Assembly: GCF_000002425.4 (NCBI RefSeq)
Contig: NC_037265.1
Location: 5,954,323-6,018,322, forward strand
Reading direction: 5' to 3'
DNA length: 64,000 nucleotides
Source: Physcomitrium patens
Taxonomy: Eukaryota; Streptophyta; Bryopsida; Funariales; Funariaceae
Below, piece after piece: positions 24,558-33,350 of the stretch. The notes beneath the pieces are model-generated. The model was not told the DNA's origin and made no database searches. It saw only the letters and a list, made by a program, of their open reading frames with translations. The first letter of the stretch is position 1, and the number at the start of each line of letters is the position of its first letter. The position numbers were made by a program, and so were the translations under genes.

Positions 24558-24969
24558 TGTCACGGACACAAAATACAGACTTGAAATCTAACAAGAAGTT
24601 CAAGAAGAAGTGGCAGAACTAGATTAAACAGATGAGTACAAGAACAACACCAGAAAGGTGAGCTAGAACTCCAAGAGATGTGTTGTCGACACTGAAGAAC
24701 CCTTCAGCCTCGACTGCTATATATACTACTGAATAGGAAGCTTCTCGAGCTACTTCCGCTAACTAGGACGCTTCTCTAACAACTTCTACTAATTAGGAAA
24801 CTTCTCGAGCAACTTCCTAGAATCTATCAGAATATTCTAGAACCTTCTAAGAGAATCTTTAGAGAATATTCTAAGAATCTTCTAGAACCTTCTAAAAGAA
24901 TCTTTAGAGAATCTTTAGAGAATATTCTAGAAGAATATTCGAAGAATCTTCTAATGTATGTCCATGACA
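24558..24969 (-). repeat. Element B 3' LTR
   Basis: 412 bp, TG...CA; the purine tract lies at plus 24970-24983. TATATATA is at 24718-24725. The partner of the self-priming site is at 24683-24694, with one mismatch. Confidence 0.95.
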
Positions 24970-25019
24970 TCACCTCCTCTTCTAACTTCGAGGTCTCCGA
25001 GAAGCAATGTTGTTATCAG

Positions 25020-25373
25020 TCAATACCAACGCAAGAAAATGAAAATCTGTCGCATCACATCCGCTATGAATTCCAATTGTTGTTCGCGAGGCAAATGATT
25101 CATCGGCCCTTGGAGCCAACGATAGTGACCAACACCTTCAACCTCTGACCAAGCGTGGACTTCTGTGTCTTCATTGTGAAACTGTCCTCCAAACACACCT
25201 TCTGGCTGACCGTCGTAGGCAAGCTCGACCTCAAATACAATTACTAGCGATCTGTTGCTCGGTATCCTCCGACGTCGTCGTGGTGCAGGCGGTTCTTCAT
25301 CTCGCGGTCGTCTTCGTGAGCTAGTCGCTTGAGATGACATAACAAGTGTAGTATCTTGACTATCCATGTCCAA
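25020..25373 (-). CDS. Element B ORF3: intact 117-residue extra ORF after pol
   Basis: Intact from ATG 25373 (a second ATG lies two codons on) to the stop at 25020. Residues about 18-43 are rich in Arg and Pro (SSRRRPRDEEPPAPRRRRR), resembling a nuclear-localisation or nucleic-acid-binding stretch. The rest is acidic and aromatic, with YDGQPEGVFGGQFHNEDTEV and GHYRWLQGPMNHLPREQQ, ending in a hydrophobic MRQIFIFLRWY. No transmembrane segment or signal peptide is evident. Homologues exist in A (22161-22514) and, degraded, in C1 (8308-8774) and C-outer (45447-45900), always between chromodomain and 3' LTR. Function unknown; I recognise no named family. Confidence 0.8.
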   Translation of the reverse strand: MDMDSQDTTLVMSSQATSSRRRPRDEEPPAPRRRRRIPSNRSLVIVFEVELAYDGQPEGVFGGQFHNEDTEVHAWSEVEGVGHYRWLQGPMNHLPREQQLEFIADVMRQIFIFLRWY

Positions 25374-25493
25374 AGGCTAAAATGATGAGAGCAAACTATA
25401 GTTGCTAACAAAGTTCTACACTATCGAACTATGGGTTTTGGAGGTGCCCTCCCCCCTTTTTATGTTACTTGATGAGCAAGCTTCAGCAAGAAG

Positions 25494-28400
25494 CTATCGT
25501 TGAATCGGCTTAGGTTTATGAGGATATCGTTGATGAAATTCTTGTACCTTTTTTGGTGCATTGGCAAGATTTTCGGCACGCTCCCACGTTTGTTCATTGA
25601 TGTCGTATCCACTCTAATGTACTAAATACTCCAATTTTCTCCTATTACGCCGTGAATCTAGTACCTTTTCCACCTCGTATTCCTCATGGTTTTCAATTTC
25701 GATACTTGGTGGCGGACTTTGTACTCTTTGGGGAAAAGCTGACTCTCGATAAGGTTCCAACAAAGACACATGAAAGACTGGATGTACCTTCATAGTAGCT
25801 GGTAACTCCAGACGATATGCCACCGGATTGATCTGCTTCCCGATAACAAATGGCCCTAATCTCCGATAGTCCAATTTGTCACATGGCCGCTTGGTCTTGA
25901 TATTCCGTCGAAGAAGCCATACTTTACTTCCAACTTTAAAAGTAGGCACCTCATTTCGATATTTATCTGCAGATGCCTTGTAACTCTCTTGGGCAGATTG
26001 TAATTGAAGCTTCAACGTCGCTTGAATCTCCGATAGTTGCTTCACAAATCCTTCAGCTGCTGGGTTGTTATTTGCTGAAGAACTCAATAAATCGAGCTTA
26101 GGGTGGTATCCGTAGTTGGAGAAGAATGGTGTTTGTTGAGTTGACGCATGAAGAGTGTTGTTGTATGCGAACTCAGCAAGCGGTAGATATGCAGTCCAAT
26201 CATCTTGTTGATAGTTGATGCTGCATCGTAAATATTGCTCCAAAACTTGATTCACCTGCTCCGTTTGACCGTCAGTTTGAGGATGAAAAGCCGAAGAGAG
26301 CTTAATATCCACCTTCAATATCTCAAAGAGAGACCTCCAAAACTTGGATACAAATTGAGTACCTCGATCCGACACGATATCATCTGGTAGGCCATGATAA
26401 CGATATATGTTATCAAGAAAGAGTCTTGCGGTGTCTTCACTTGACGATGTTTTCTTGCAAGGCACGAAATGTGCCATCTTTGTAAATCGATCCACCACAA
26501 CAAAGATGCTGTCAAATGAATTCGATGGCGGTAGGTCCGTAATGAAGTCCATAGAAACTGAAGACCATGGTCGGTGCGGAATAGGCAATGGCTGGAGAAG
26601 TCCATACGGACGATGTCGAGGGATCTTGGATCTTGAACAAACATCACAAGAAAGGACAAATTCCTTCACATCTTTCCACATTTGAGGCCACCAAAAATCT
26701 CGTGAAATGAGCTCCAAAGTCTTGTTGAATCCAAAATATCCCGCAGCTGGAAAGTCGTGGCGAGTTTGAAGTACTCGGAGTCGAGTTGGTCCTTTCGGGA
26801 TATACAACCGCTCCTCAAAATACAGAAGATCTCCCTCCACCTTAAACTTGTCATTATCGACACGTTGTTTGATGTCAAGAGCTATAGAATCCTCACTGGT
26901 CGCAGTACGTACCTCGCTAAGGAAGCCGTCATCGATAGTTGCAACAGTAGCAAAAATCCTGAATTTTTTTGGTTTCAACAATGTTGTACATTGTTGATCA
27001 AACGCTGCTTCTCCAGCCTTTGACGCAAGATACGATCTCCTCGATAATACATCAGATAATCCTTGCTGTTTTTCAGGGCGATAGGTGATAATAAAGTCAA
27101 ATCGTGATAGAGACATATTCCATCGAGCTTGACGACGATTCAAAATTCGAGCTGTCATGAAGTACTCCAAATTCTTGTGGTCCGTATAAACAGTCACTGG
27201 ATGTATAGCTCCTTCGAGGAAGTGACGCCACTCTTGGAAGGCATCCACTATAGCAAGCAACTCTTTATCGTGGATCTCGTAGTTGATCTCAGCAGCAGAG
27301 AACTTTCGTGAATAGAACGCAACTGGGTGAAGCTTCTTGTCTATGCCCATCTGTGAAAGCACAGCTCCCAAAGCAAAATCTGAAGCATCGGTCTCTAAAT
27401 AGAAAGCCTTTGCAAAGTCAGGGTGTACCAAGATTGGAGCCGTAGTGAATGCCGTCTTGAGATCTTGAAATGCTTTTGCTGCTTGTGATCCCCATTCGAG
27501 CTTGTCTTTGCTTGTTAGACGCGTGAGTGGTGCAGCAACTTGAGAATAATTCTTGATGAAGATCCGATAGAAGTTAGCAAATCCAAGAAAACATTGAACA
27601 TCTCTAACCGTCTTCGGAACTTCCCAAGATATAATTGCTTCTACCTTTTTTGGATCCATCTTCAAGCCCTCTGTAGTCACAATGAAGTCCAAAAATTCCA
27701 TCTCATTCTGGTGAAATTGACACTTCTCCAACTTGGCGTAGAGTCCTCGTTCGCGTAGTTTTTCAAGAACCAAACAAAGGTGCTTCTCTTGTTCTTCTTC
27801 ATTCTTGGAAAATATCAAAATATCATCCAGATAGATGACAACAAAGTCATCGAGGTACTCCCGAAAGATGTCGTTCATCATATGCTGAAAGACCGCTGGA
27901 GCATTGGTAAGACCAAAAGGCATGACATTGTACTCAAAATGGCCATACCTTATACGAAAGGCTGTCTTCCATTCATCTCCTTCTTTGATTCGCACAAGGT
28001 TGTAGGCTCCTCTTAAATCAATCTTTGTAAAAATCCTTACACATCCAAGTTGATCTAAGAGGCCGGAGATCAAAGGTAAGGGATAGCGATTTTTCTTGGT
28101 CACCTTGTTGAGTCCTCGGTAGTCCACGCACATCCGCAGTGAGCCATCCTTTTTCTTCACCAATAGGATTGGTGCTCCAGCTGGTGACTTTGAATGTCGA
28201 ATAAAATTCTTGGCTAGATTCTCATCGATGTACTTCCGCAATTCTGCCAACTCCGTCTGCGATAGGTTGTATATTGGACCAAAAGGTGGTTGCGCTCCTT
28301 CCTCTAAGTCTATGGCGCAATCATATGGTCGATGTTCCGGTAGTATATCGGCGTTCTTCTTCTGAAACACGTCTTCAAAATCCCTATATTGCTCTGGTAT

Positions 28401-28964
28401 ATTCGATGTTGAGATATTCTCGCCGCTAGTTGGAGCTGCATAAATGACAAATGGTGCGCCTTCCTTGGACGATCTTAGGAATGCTCACGCTCCAATAAAC
28501 ATGGATTTCTTCATGTAGGTTCTACCAACAGGTTTATTATTATTTTTTTCAGGAAATGTTATCCTTCGTAGCCTCCAATCAATGGACGGATTATGATCTT
28601 CTAACCAAGAAAGACCAACGATAACAGGGCTTGATGGGGTTCTAATAATATTAAAAATAACGTGACTACTATGGTCCTTAAACACCACTTCTATAGGTTC
28701 TGATTCGTGGGTAATGTTGCCTGACAATAAGGGTCGTCCATCTATCACCTCTACGTGAACAGGTTTGGACTTCTGTACTAAACGGATCTTGTGGCGTTTA
28801 GCAAACTCTTCATCTAAAAAACAAGTAGATGCCCCCGAATCCAATAAAGCTAAAGTTTTTTGTTTTTGAGGGCCTAAAAACAAAGGAATTGTAAAATTAC
28901 GGGCAGGTTGGACAATGAAGGAAGAACCTGATTGTTGTCGTGATATTAGATTGTCCAGCCGCAC
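25494..28964 (-). pseudogene. Element B pol: protease, RT, RNase H, integrase, chromodomain (two stops)
   Basis: One frame of about 1156 codons. The protease has LLDSGASTCFLDEEF (intact DSGA). A TGA at 28485 separates it from an open stretch of 918 codons: RT with YLDDILIFS; RNase H with [15 protein letters not shown] and HDKELLAI; integrase with HHCC ([25 protein letters not shown]), [21 protein letters not shown] and [20 protein letters not shown]; and the GPY/F-type LGPFVIGKQINPVAYRL. The chromodomain (YEVEKVLDSRRNRRKLEYLVH) is cut by TAG at 25614 where related copies have Trp; its remainder stays open to 25494. The active-site residues I can check are present. Confidence 0.93.
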
Positions 28965-28969
28965 GGTTC

Positions 28970-29971
28970 CTACTGTGGCTGGGCGTCGTCATTTTCCAGA
29001 ATCATCGCACTTCTAGTCTTGACAAGGTGCCAATTTTGCTTCTTTGGGCAATTTCCAACCTTGTGACCTTCTTCTCCACAGTACAAACATAACCCTTCCT
29101 CCATACGTCGTTTCTTCTCTGTTGGAGTAAGAGATCGGACACGCGCCGTGTCGATTTGCATGTCTGTTGCCTCCGAATGTGAGTTTAAGCTATTTGCAGA
29201 CATAGTCACGTCGTAACGAGTCATTTGGTGTCTTGGACGTTGGTCTTGGCGACGCTGGAATAGGCGGTTGTCACACTTTACAGCTTGGCTAATAGCTTCT
29301 TTGAGCGTTTGAGGATCAGGAAGAGATAACAGCAAGTCCTTCACATCATCCTTCAAGCCCCAATAAAACTGACTCACCAACGCCTCTTCACCCCAATTAA
29401 TGTCACTTGCCAATTGTCTGAAATCCGAGGTATAGACTGATGCAGAGCGTGTTCCTTGTCATAGCGATCGGATCTTTGTTGTAGCCCATCGAACTTTATC
29501 ATGCTCGCCACATGCTTCTGCAAACGCCTCCAAGAACGTTTCAAAGTTGCTCAGGATTGGCGATCGCTTCTCGAACAAGGGAGTAAACCAAGACAGGGCT
29601 TGTGCTGTAAGCAAGGTTCCAACAAGCCCAACACGCGCTTCCTCCGTCGGATAACGTTCGGGCTCTAAAATTGTTATCAACCTGATTTGGTTGACAAAAC
29701 CTCGAAACTTGGAACGAGTTCCATCAAACTTATCCGAAAGACTAACTCGAGGCTCCTTTCGTTGTAGGACTACTCGATCTTGTTGAAATGGAGGTAGAAC
29801 TGCTTCTTCTGGCGCAGAAGTTTGAGGCTGATATGCTTTAGATGGCGCTATCTCAGATGCTCCATTGTTATGGAGTCCTACTATGACTCCTTCGATCTCT
29901 GTTGTCCTATGTGACAACGAGGCAAGAGCATTTATGATGGCGTCTAGTTTGGATTCCAAACTTTCAGCCAT
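28970..29971 (-). pseudogene. Element B gag (one internal stop)
   Basis: About 333 codons from ATG 29971. The N-terminus (MAESLESKLDAIINALASL) could form a coiled coil. The family block RVSLSDKFDGTRSKFRGFVNQ and a capsid region follow, then one zinc knuckle CLYCGEEGHKVGNC. A TGA at 29459 interrupts the frame where element A has CGA. Pol (28964) is offset by -1 relative to gag, with a short overlap; the same offset is seen in A and C-inner. Confidence 0.88.
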
Positions 29972-30260
29972 TTTAACGTCTTAACCTTCGGCTAACCTTC
30001 AGAAAGAAGAAAAAAGAGTTTTGACAAGAGGACAATATTGGTTCAGAGGAGAGTACTCCGCAACCTCTAAAACGCCTTAAGACTCCAAGATGAGGGGTAA
30101 TCCACTCTCTCCAAGAAGAATAAGGCTCCAATATTGAGAAAGAAGAGATATCAGTTTAGAGGAGGGTAATCCGCAACCTCTAAAACACTAGCACACCTTC
30201 AAGAAGAGGGGTAATCCACTCTCTAACAAGAAGGAACTAGCTCTGATACCAGTGAAAATG
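29972..30260 (-). other. Element B leader between primer site and gag
   Basis: About 290 nt of non-coding leader with repeated gaggggtaatccactctct-type units. It contains, 24 nt inside the LTR, the element-strand TGGTATCAGAGC, a perfect match to the tRNA-iMet primer site but displaced from the LTR edge. Confidence 0.7.
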
Positions 30261-30272
30261 CAGTCTCGACAA
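30261..30272 (-). promoter_or_regulatory. Element B putative self-priming primer-binding site
   Basis: Plus strand cagtctcgacaa (element strand TTGTCGAGACTG), 2 nt inside the 5' LTR. It is complementary to the LTR motif at 30400-30411 with 11 of 12 positions paired; the element A LTR partner would pair at all 12. The motif begins 31 nt downstream of the TATA box at 30435-30442. Confidence 0.72.
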
Positions 30273-30434
30273 ACTGTCACGGACACAAAATACAGACTTG
30301 AAATCTAACAAGAAGTTCAAGAAGAAGTGGCAGAACTAGATTAAACAGATGAGTACAACAACAACACCAGAAAGGTGAGCTAGAACTCCAAGAGATGTGT
30401 TCTCGAGACTGAAGAACCCTTCAGCCTCGACTCC

Positions 30435-30442
30435 TATATATA
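30435..30442 (-). promoter_or_regulatory. Element B LTR TATA box
   Basis: TATATATA, 31 nt upstream of the motif matching the primer site. It is followed by the inverted repeat GAGGCTGAAG/CTTCAGTCTC around the predicted start. Confidence 0.65.
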
Positions 30443-30546
30443 CTACTGAATAGGAAGCTTCTCGAGCTACTTCCGCTAACTAGGACGCTTCTCCAACAAC
30501 TTCTACTAATTAGGAAACTTCTCGAGCAACTTCCTAGAATCTATCA

Positions 30547-30668
30547 GAATATTCTAGAACCTTCTAAGAGAATCTTTAGAGAATATTCTAAGAATCTTCT
30601 AGAACCTTCTAAAGGAATCTTTAGAGAATCTTTAGAGAATATTCTAGAAGAATATTCGAAGAATCTTC
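30547..30668 (-). promoter_or_regulatory. Element B U3 heat-shock-element-like array
   Basis: Phased nGAAn/nTTCn blocks, for example gaatattctagaaccttc and gaatattctagaagaatattcgaa. This is the binding pattern of heat-shock transcription factors (alternating GAA and TTC every 5 bp). The array lies about 105-230 bp upstream of the TATA box on the element strand. The same array is in the 3' LTR (24839-24955). Heat response is inferred. Confidence 0.65.
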
Positions 30669-30691
30669 CAATGTATGTCCATGACATCGAT

Positions 30692-31538
30692 AGTCCACAC
30701 ACATCCGTAATGATCCATCTTTCTTCTTCACAAATAAGATAGGTGCTCCAGCTGATGATTTTGAATGATGAATGAAGTTCTTGGCTAGATTCTCGTCGAT
30801 GTACTTTCGTAACTCTGCCAACTCCGTTTGCGATAGATTGTAGATTGGGCCAAAAGGTGGTTGTGCTCCTTCTTACAAGTCTATGGCACAATCATATGGT
30901 CGGTGTTCCGGTAGTATGTCGGCGTTCTTCTTTTGAAACACGTCTTCAAAATCTTTATATCGCTCCGGTATACTTACTGTTGAGATCTTCTCCTCGGTAG
31001 TTGGAGCCGCATAAATGACAAATGGAGTGCCTTCCTTAGATGATCTTATAAACGCTCTTGCTCCAATGAATAAGGATTTCTTTTTTTGAGGTTTTTTACT
31101 AGGTTTTTTCTTGGGTGGTTTTGTGGGAAAAGTCATCTTCCGCAACCTCCAATCTATCAATGGATTATATTTTTCCAACCAAGAAAGACCAAGAATAACA
31201 GGATTTGATGGGGTTCTAATAATATTAAAAATAATATGACTACTATGGTCTTTAAACGTTACTTCTATAGGTTTTGATTCATGGGTGATGCTACAAGACA
31301 ATAAAGGTCGTCCATCTATGATCTCAATATGAACAGGTTTTGATTTTTGTACTAAAGGGATCTTATGACGCTTTGCAAATTCTTCGTCTAAAAAACAAGC
31401 AGATGCTCTTGAGTCTAGTAGCGCTAAGGTTCTTAGTTTTTGAGGGCCGATAAATAGAGGGATTGTAAAACAAAGTGCAGGTTGGGCAGAAAGAAAGGAA
31501 CCTGATTGTTGTTGGGATATTTCATTGTCCAGCCACAC
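30692..31538 (-). pseudogene. Element A pol, upstream part: protease and start of RT
   Basis: The protease has LLDSRASACFLDEEF; the Gly of the DSG active site is Arg, one G-to-A change. The frame continues through a lysine-rich linker, a TAA at 30873, and the RT N-terminus ([17 protein letters not shown]...[13 protein letters not shown]), where element B is inserted. It continues at 24557. The first readable pol codon is GTG at 31538, in the -1 frame relative to gag. Confidence 0.88.
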
Positions 31539-31543
31539 AGTTC

Positions 31544-32569
31544 CTACTGTGGCTGGGCATCCTCGTTTTCCTGAACAAATACTCTCCTAGTCTTGACTAT
31601 GCCTCGATTTTGCTTTTTGGGGCAGTTTTCGACTTTGTGGCCTTCTCCACCGCAATACAAGCATAAATTTTCCTCTATACGTCGCTTTTTTTCTTCTATA
31701 GTAAGAGATTTGATACGTACCGCATCAATTTGCATGTCTTCCACCTTTGAATGCGAATTCACACTACTTGCCGACATAGTTGGAGCATGGCGAATTGTAT
31801 GTTGTCTTGAGCGTTGGTCTTGGCGACGTTGGAATAGGCGATTATCGCACTTCACAGCTTGGCTAATGGCTTCATTGAGCGTTCGTGGATCAGGAAGAGT
31901 TAACAGCAAATCCTTCACATCATCTCTTAAACCCCAATAGAATTGACTCATCAACGCTTCTTCATCCTAATTGATGTCGCATACTAATTGCCTGAAATCC
32001 GAAGCATAGACTGATGTAGAACGCATCCCTTGTCGTAGCGATCGGATCTTTGTTGTAGCCCATCGAACCTTATCGTGTTCACCAAATGCTTCCGCAAATG
32101 CTTCCAAAAAGGTTTCGAAGTTGTTTAATATGGATGATCGTTTCTCGAACAAAGGAGCAAACCATGATAGAGCTTGTCCCGTAAGTAAGGTTCCAACAAG
32201 CCCAACACGTGTCTCCTCCGTTGGATATCGTTCGGGCTGTAAAACTGTTATCAACCTGATTTGATTGACGAATCCTCGAAACTTGGAACGTGTTCTATCA
32301 AACTTATCTGGAAGGCTAACTCGAGGCTCCTTATGTTGTAGAACTAGTGGTTCTTGTCGAACCTGAGGTAAAGTTGTTTCTCCAAGTGCCGAAATTTGAG
32401 GCTGGTGTAGTTTAGATTGTGCTATCCCTGATACTCCATCATTATGAAGCCTTGCCACCACTCCTTCAATCTCTGCAGTTCTTTGTGATAATATAGCGAG
32501 GGCATTCATAATAGCATCTAACTTAGACTCCGAACTTTCTGTCATACTAATGTCTTGACCTCCGGCCAT
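31544..32569 (-). pseudogene. Element A gag (one internal stop)
   Basis: 341 codons from ATG 32569, collinear with element B gag: the SESKLDAIMNALAIL helix, RVSLPDKFDRTRSKFRGFVNQ, the capsid part, and a zinc knuckle CLYCGGEGHKVENC (about 31640-31690). A stop at 31967 replaces the Trp codon seen in B. Confidence 0.88.
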
Positions 32570-32836
32570 TCTAAAAGAAGGACAAAAATGACCCTATAAG
32601 AGGCAATATTGGTTTATAGGAGGGTAATCCACAACCTATAAAATGCCTTAAGAATTTCAAGAAGAGGGATAATCCACTCTCTCTAAGAAGAATAAGACTC
32701 CAATATTGTAACAGAAGAAGTATCAGTTTAGAGGAGGGTAATCTGCAACCTCTAAAAAATGCTAGTATACCTTCAAGTAGAGGGGTAATCCACACTCTAC
32801 TAAGAAAGAACTAGCTCTGATATCTCAAGTTAGTGA

Positions 32837-32848
32837 CAGTCTCGATAA
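32837..32848 (-). promoter_or_regulatory. Element A putative self-priming primer-binding site
   Basis: Plus strand cagtctcgataa, 2 nt inside the 5' LTR. It pairs with ttgtcgagactg at 32976-32987 (and 21744-21755) at 11 of 12 positions; the mismatch is a C-to-T change relative to element B. Confidence 0.7.
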
Positions 32849-32850
32849 AC

Positions 32851-33345
32851 TGTCACGGACATAAAATACAGACTTGAAATCTAACAAGAAGTTCAAGAAG
32901 AAGTGGCAAAACTAGATTAAACAGATGAGTATAAGAACAACACCAGAAAGGTGAGCTAGAACTCCAAGAGATGTGTTGTCGAGACTGAAGAACTCTTCAG
33001 CCTCGATCCCTATATATACTCCTACTTAGGAAGCTTCTCGAGCTACTTCTATTAACTAGGAAGCTTCTAGAAGGTTCCAGAGGCTTCCTTTCTAGAAGGT
33101 TCTAGAAACTTCTCGAGCTACTTCTATTTACTAGGAAGCTTCTAGAAAGTTCCAGGGGATTCCTTTCTAGAAGCTTTTAGAAACTTCTCTTCTAGAAGGT
33201 TCTAGAGACTTCCTTTCTAGAAGCTTCTAGAAACTTCTCTCTAAAAGGTTCCAGAGGCTTCTCTTCTAGAAGGTTCTAGAGGCTTATTTTCTAGAAGGTT
33301 CAAGAAACTTCTCTCTAGAAAGTTCTAAGGAATATGTCCCTAACA
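32851..33345 (-). repeat. Element A 5' LTR
   Basis: 495 bp with TG...CA ends, followed on the plus strand by the duplication gatat (33346-33350). TATATATA is at 33011-33018, 31 nt from the self-complementary motif. Confidence 0.95.
33027..33335 (-). promoter_or_regulatory. Element A U3 heat-shock-element-like array
   Basis: About 300 bp dominated by 5-bp-phased GAA and TTC blocks such as gaagcttctagaaggttc and ttctagaaggttctagaa. Runs of five or six consecutive blocks occur. It is placed immediately upstream of the LTR TATA box on the element strand; the same array is in the 3' LTR (21796-22100). A strong match to the known heat-shock-factor site pattern; activity is inferred. Confidence 0.7.
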
Positions 33346-33350
33346 GATAT

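Larger units (their letters stand above)
24558..30686 (-). mobile_element. Element B: nearly intact chromovirus nested in element A, 6129 bp
   Basis: LTRs are 412 bp (24558-24969 and 30275-30686), with about 7 differences by hand count (1.7%). The target duplication tcgat is perfect (24553-24557 and 30687-30691). It interrupts element A RT between CVDYR and RGLNK. Minus-strand gag (29971-28970), pol (28964-25494) and ORF3 (25373-25020) each keep their frame along the whole length. Only three nonsense codons were found: 29459, 28485 and 25614. It is the youngest copy in this nest. Confidence 0.97.
30275..30686 (-). repeat. Element B 5' LTR
   Basis: 412 bp. From the TATA box through R and U5 it closely resembles the element A LTR, but U3 is different, with its own array of GAA/TTC blocks at 30547-30668. 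Confidence 0.95.
21619..33345 (-). mobile_element. Element A: chromovirus nested in copia G and hosting element B
   Basis: LTRs of 495 bp (21619-22113 and 32851-33345) differ at about 10 positions by my hand count (about 2%). The target duplication gatat is perfect. The minus-strand order is gag (32569-31544), pol (31538-30692, then 24557-22631 beyond element B), ORF3 (22514-22161), 3' LTR. Without B it is about 5.6 kb, shorter than B because about 0.7 kb between integrase core and chromodomain is deleted (junction near 22780). Stops and a short deletion inactivate it. Confidence 0.95.

Noticed and set aside
26315-28016. Long open frames on both strands opposite and beside element B pol
   Set aside because: They overlap conserved RT, RNase H and integrase blocks in other frames and have no motifs of their own.
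30240-30251. tRNA-iMet primer site TGGTATCAGAGC in element B as the true primer site
   Set aside because: It lies 24 nt inside an LTR edge that is fixed by the LTR alignment and the target duplication. Priming there would have added those bases to the LTR. The site next to the LTR is self-complementary instead. The conserved TATCAGAGC may have another role or be a relic.
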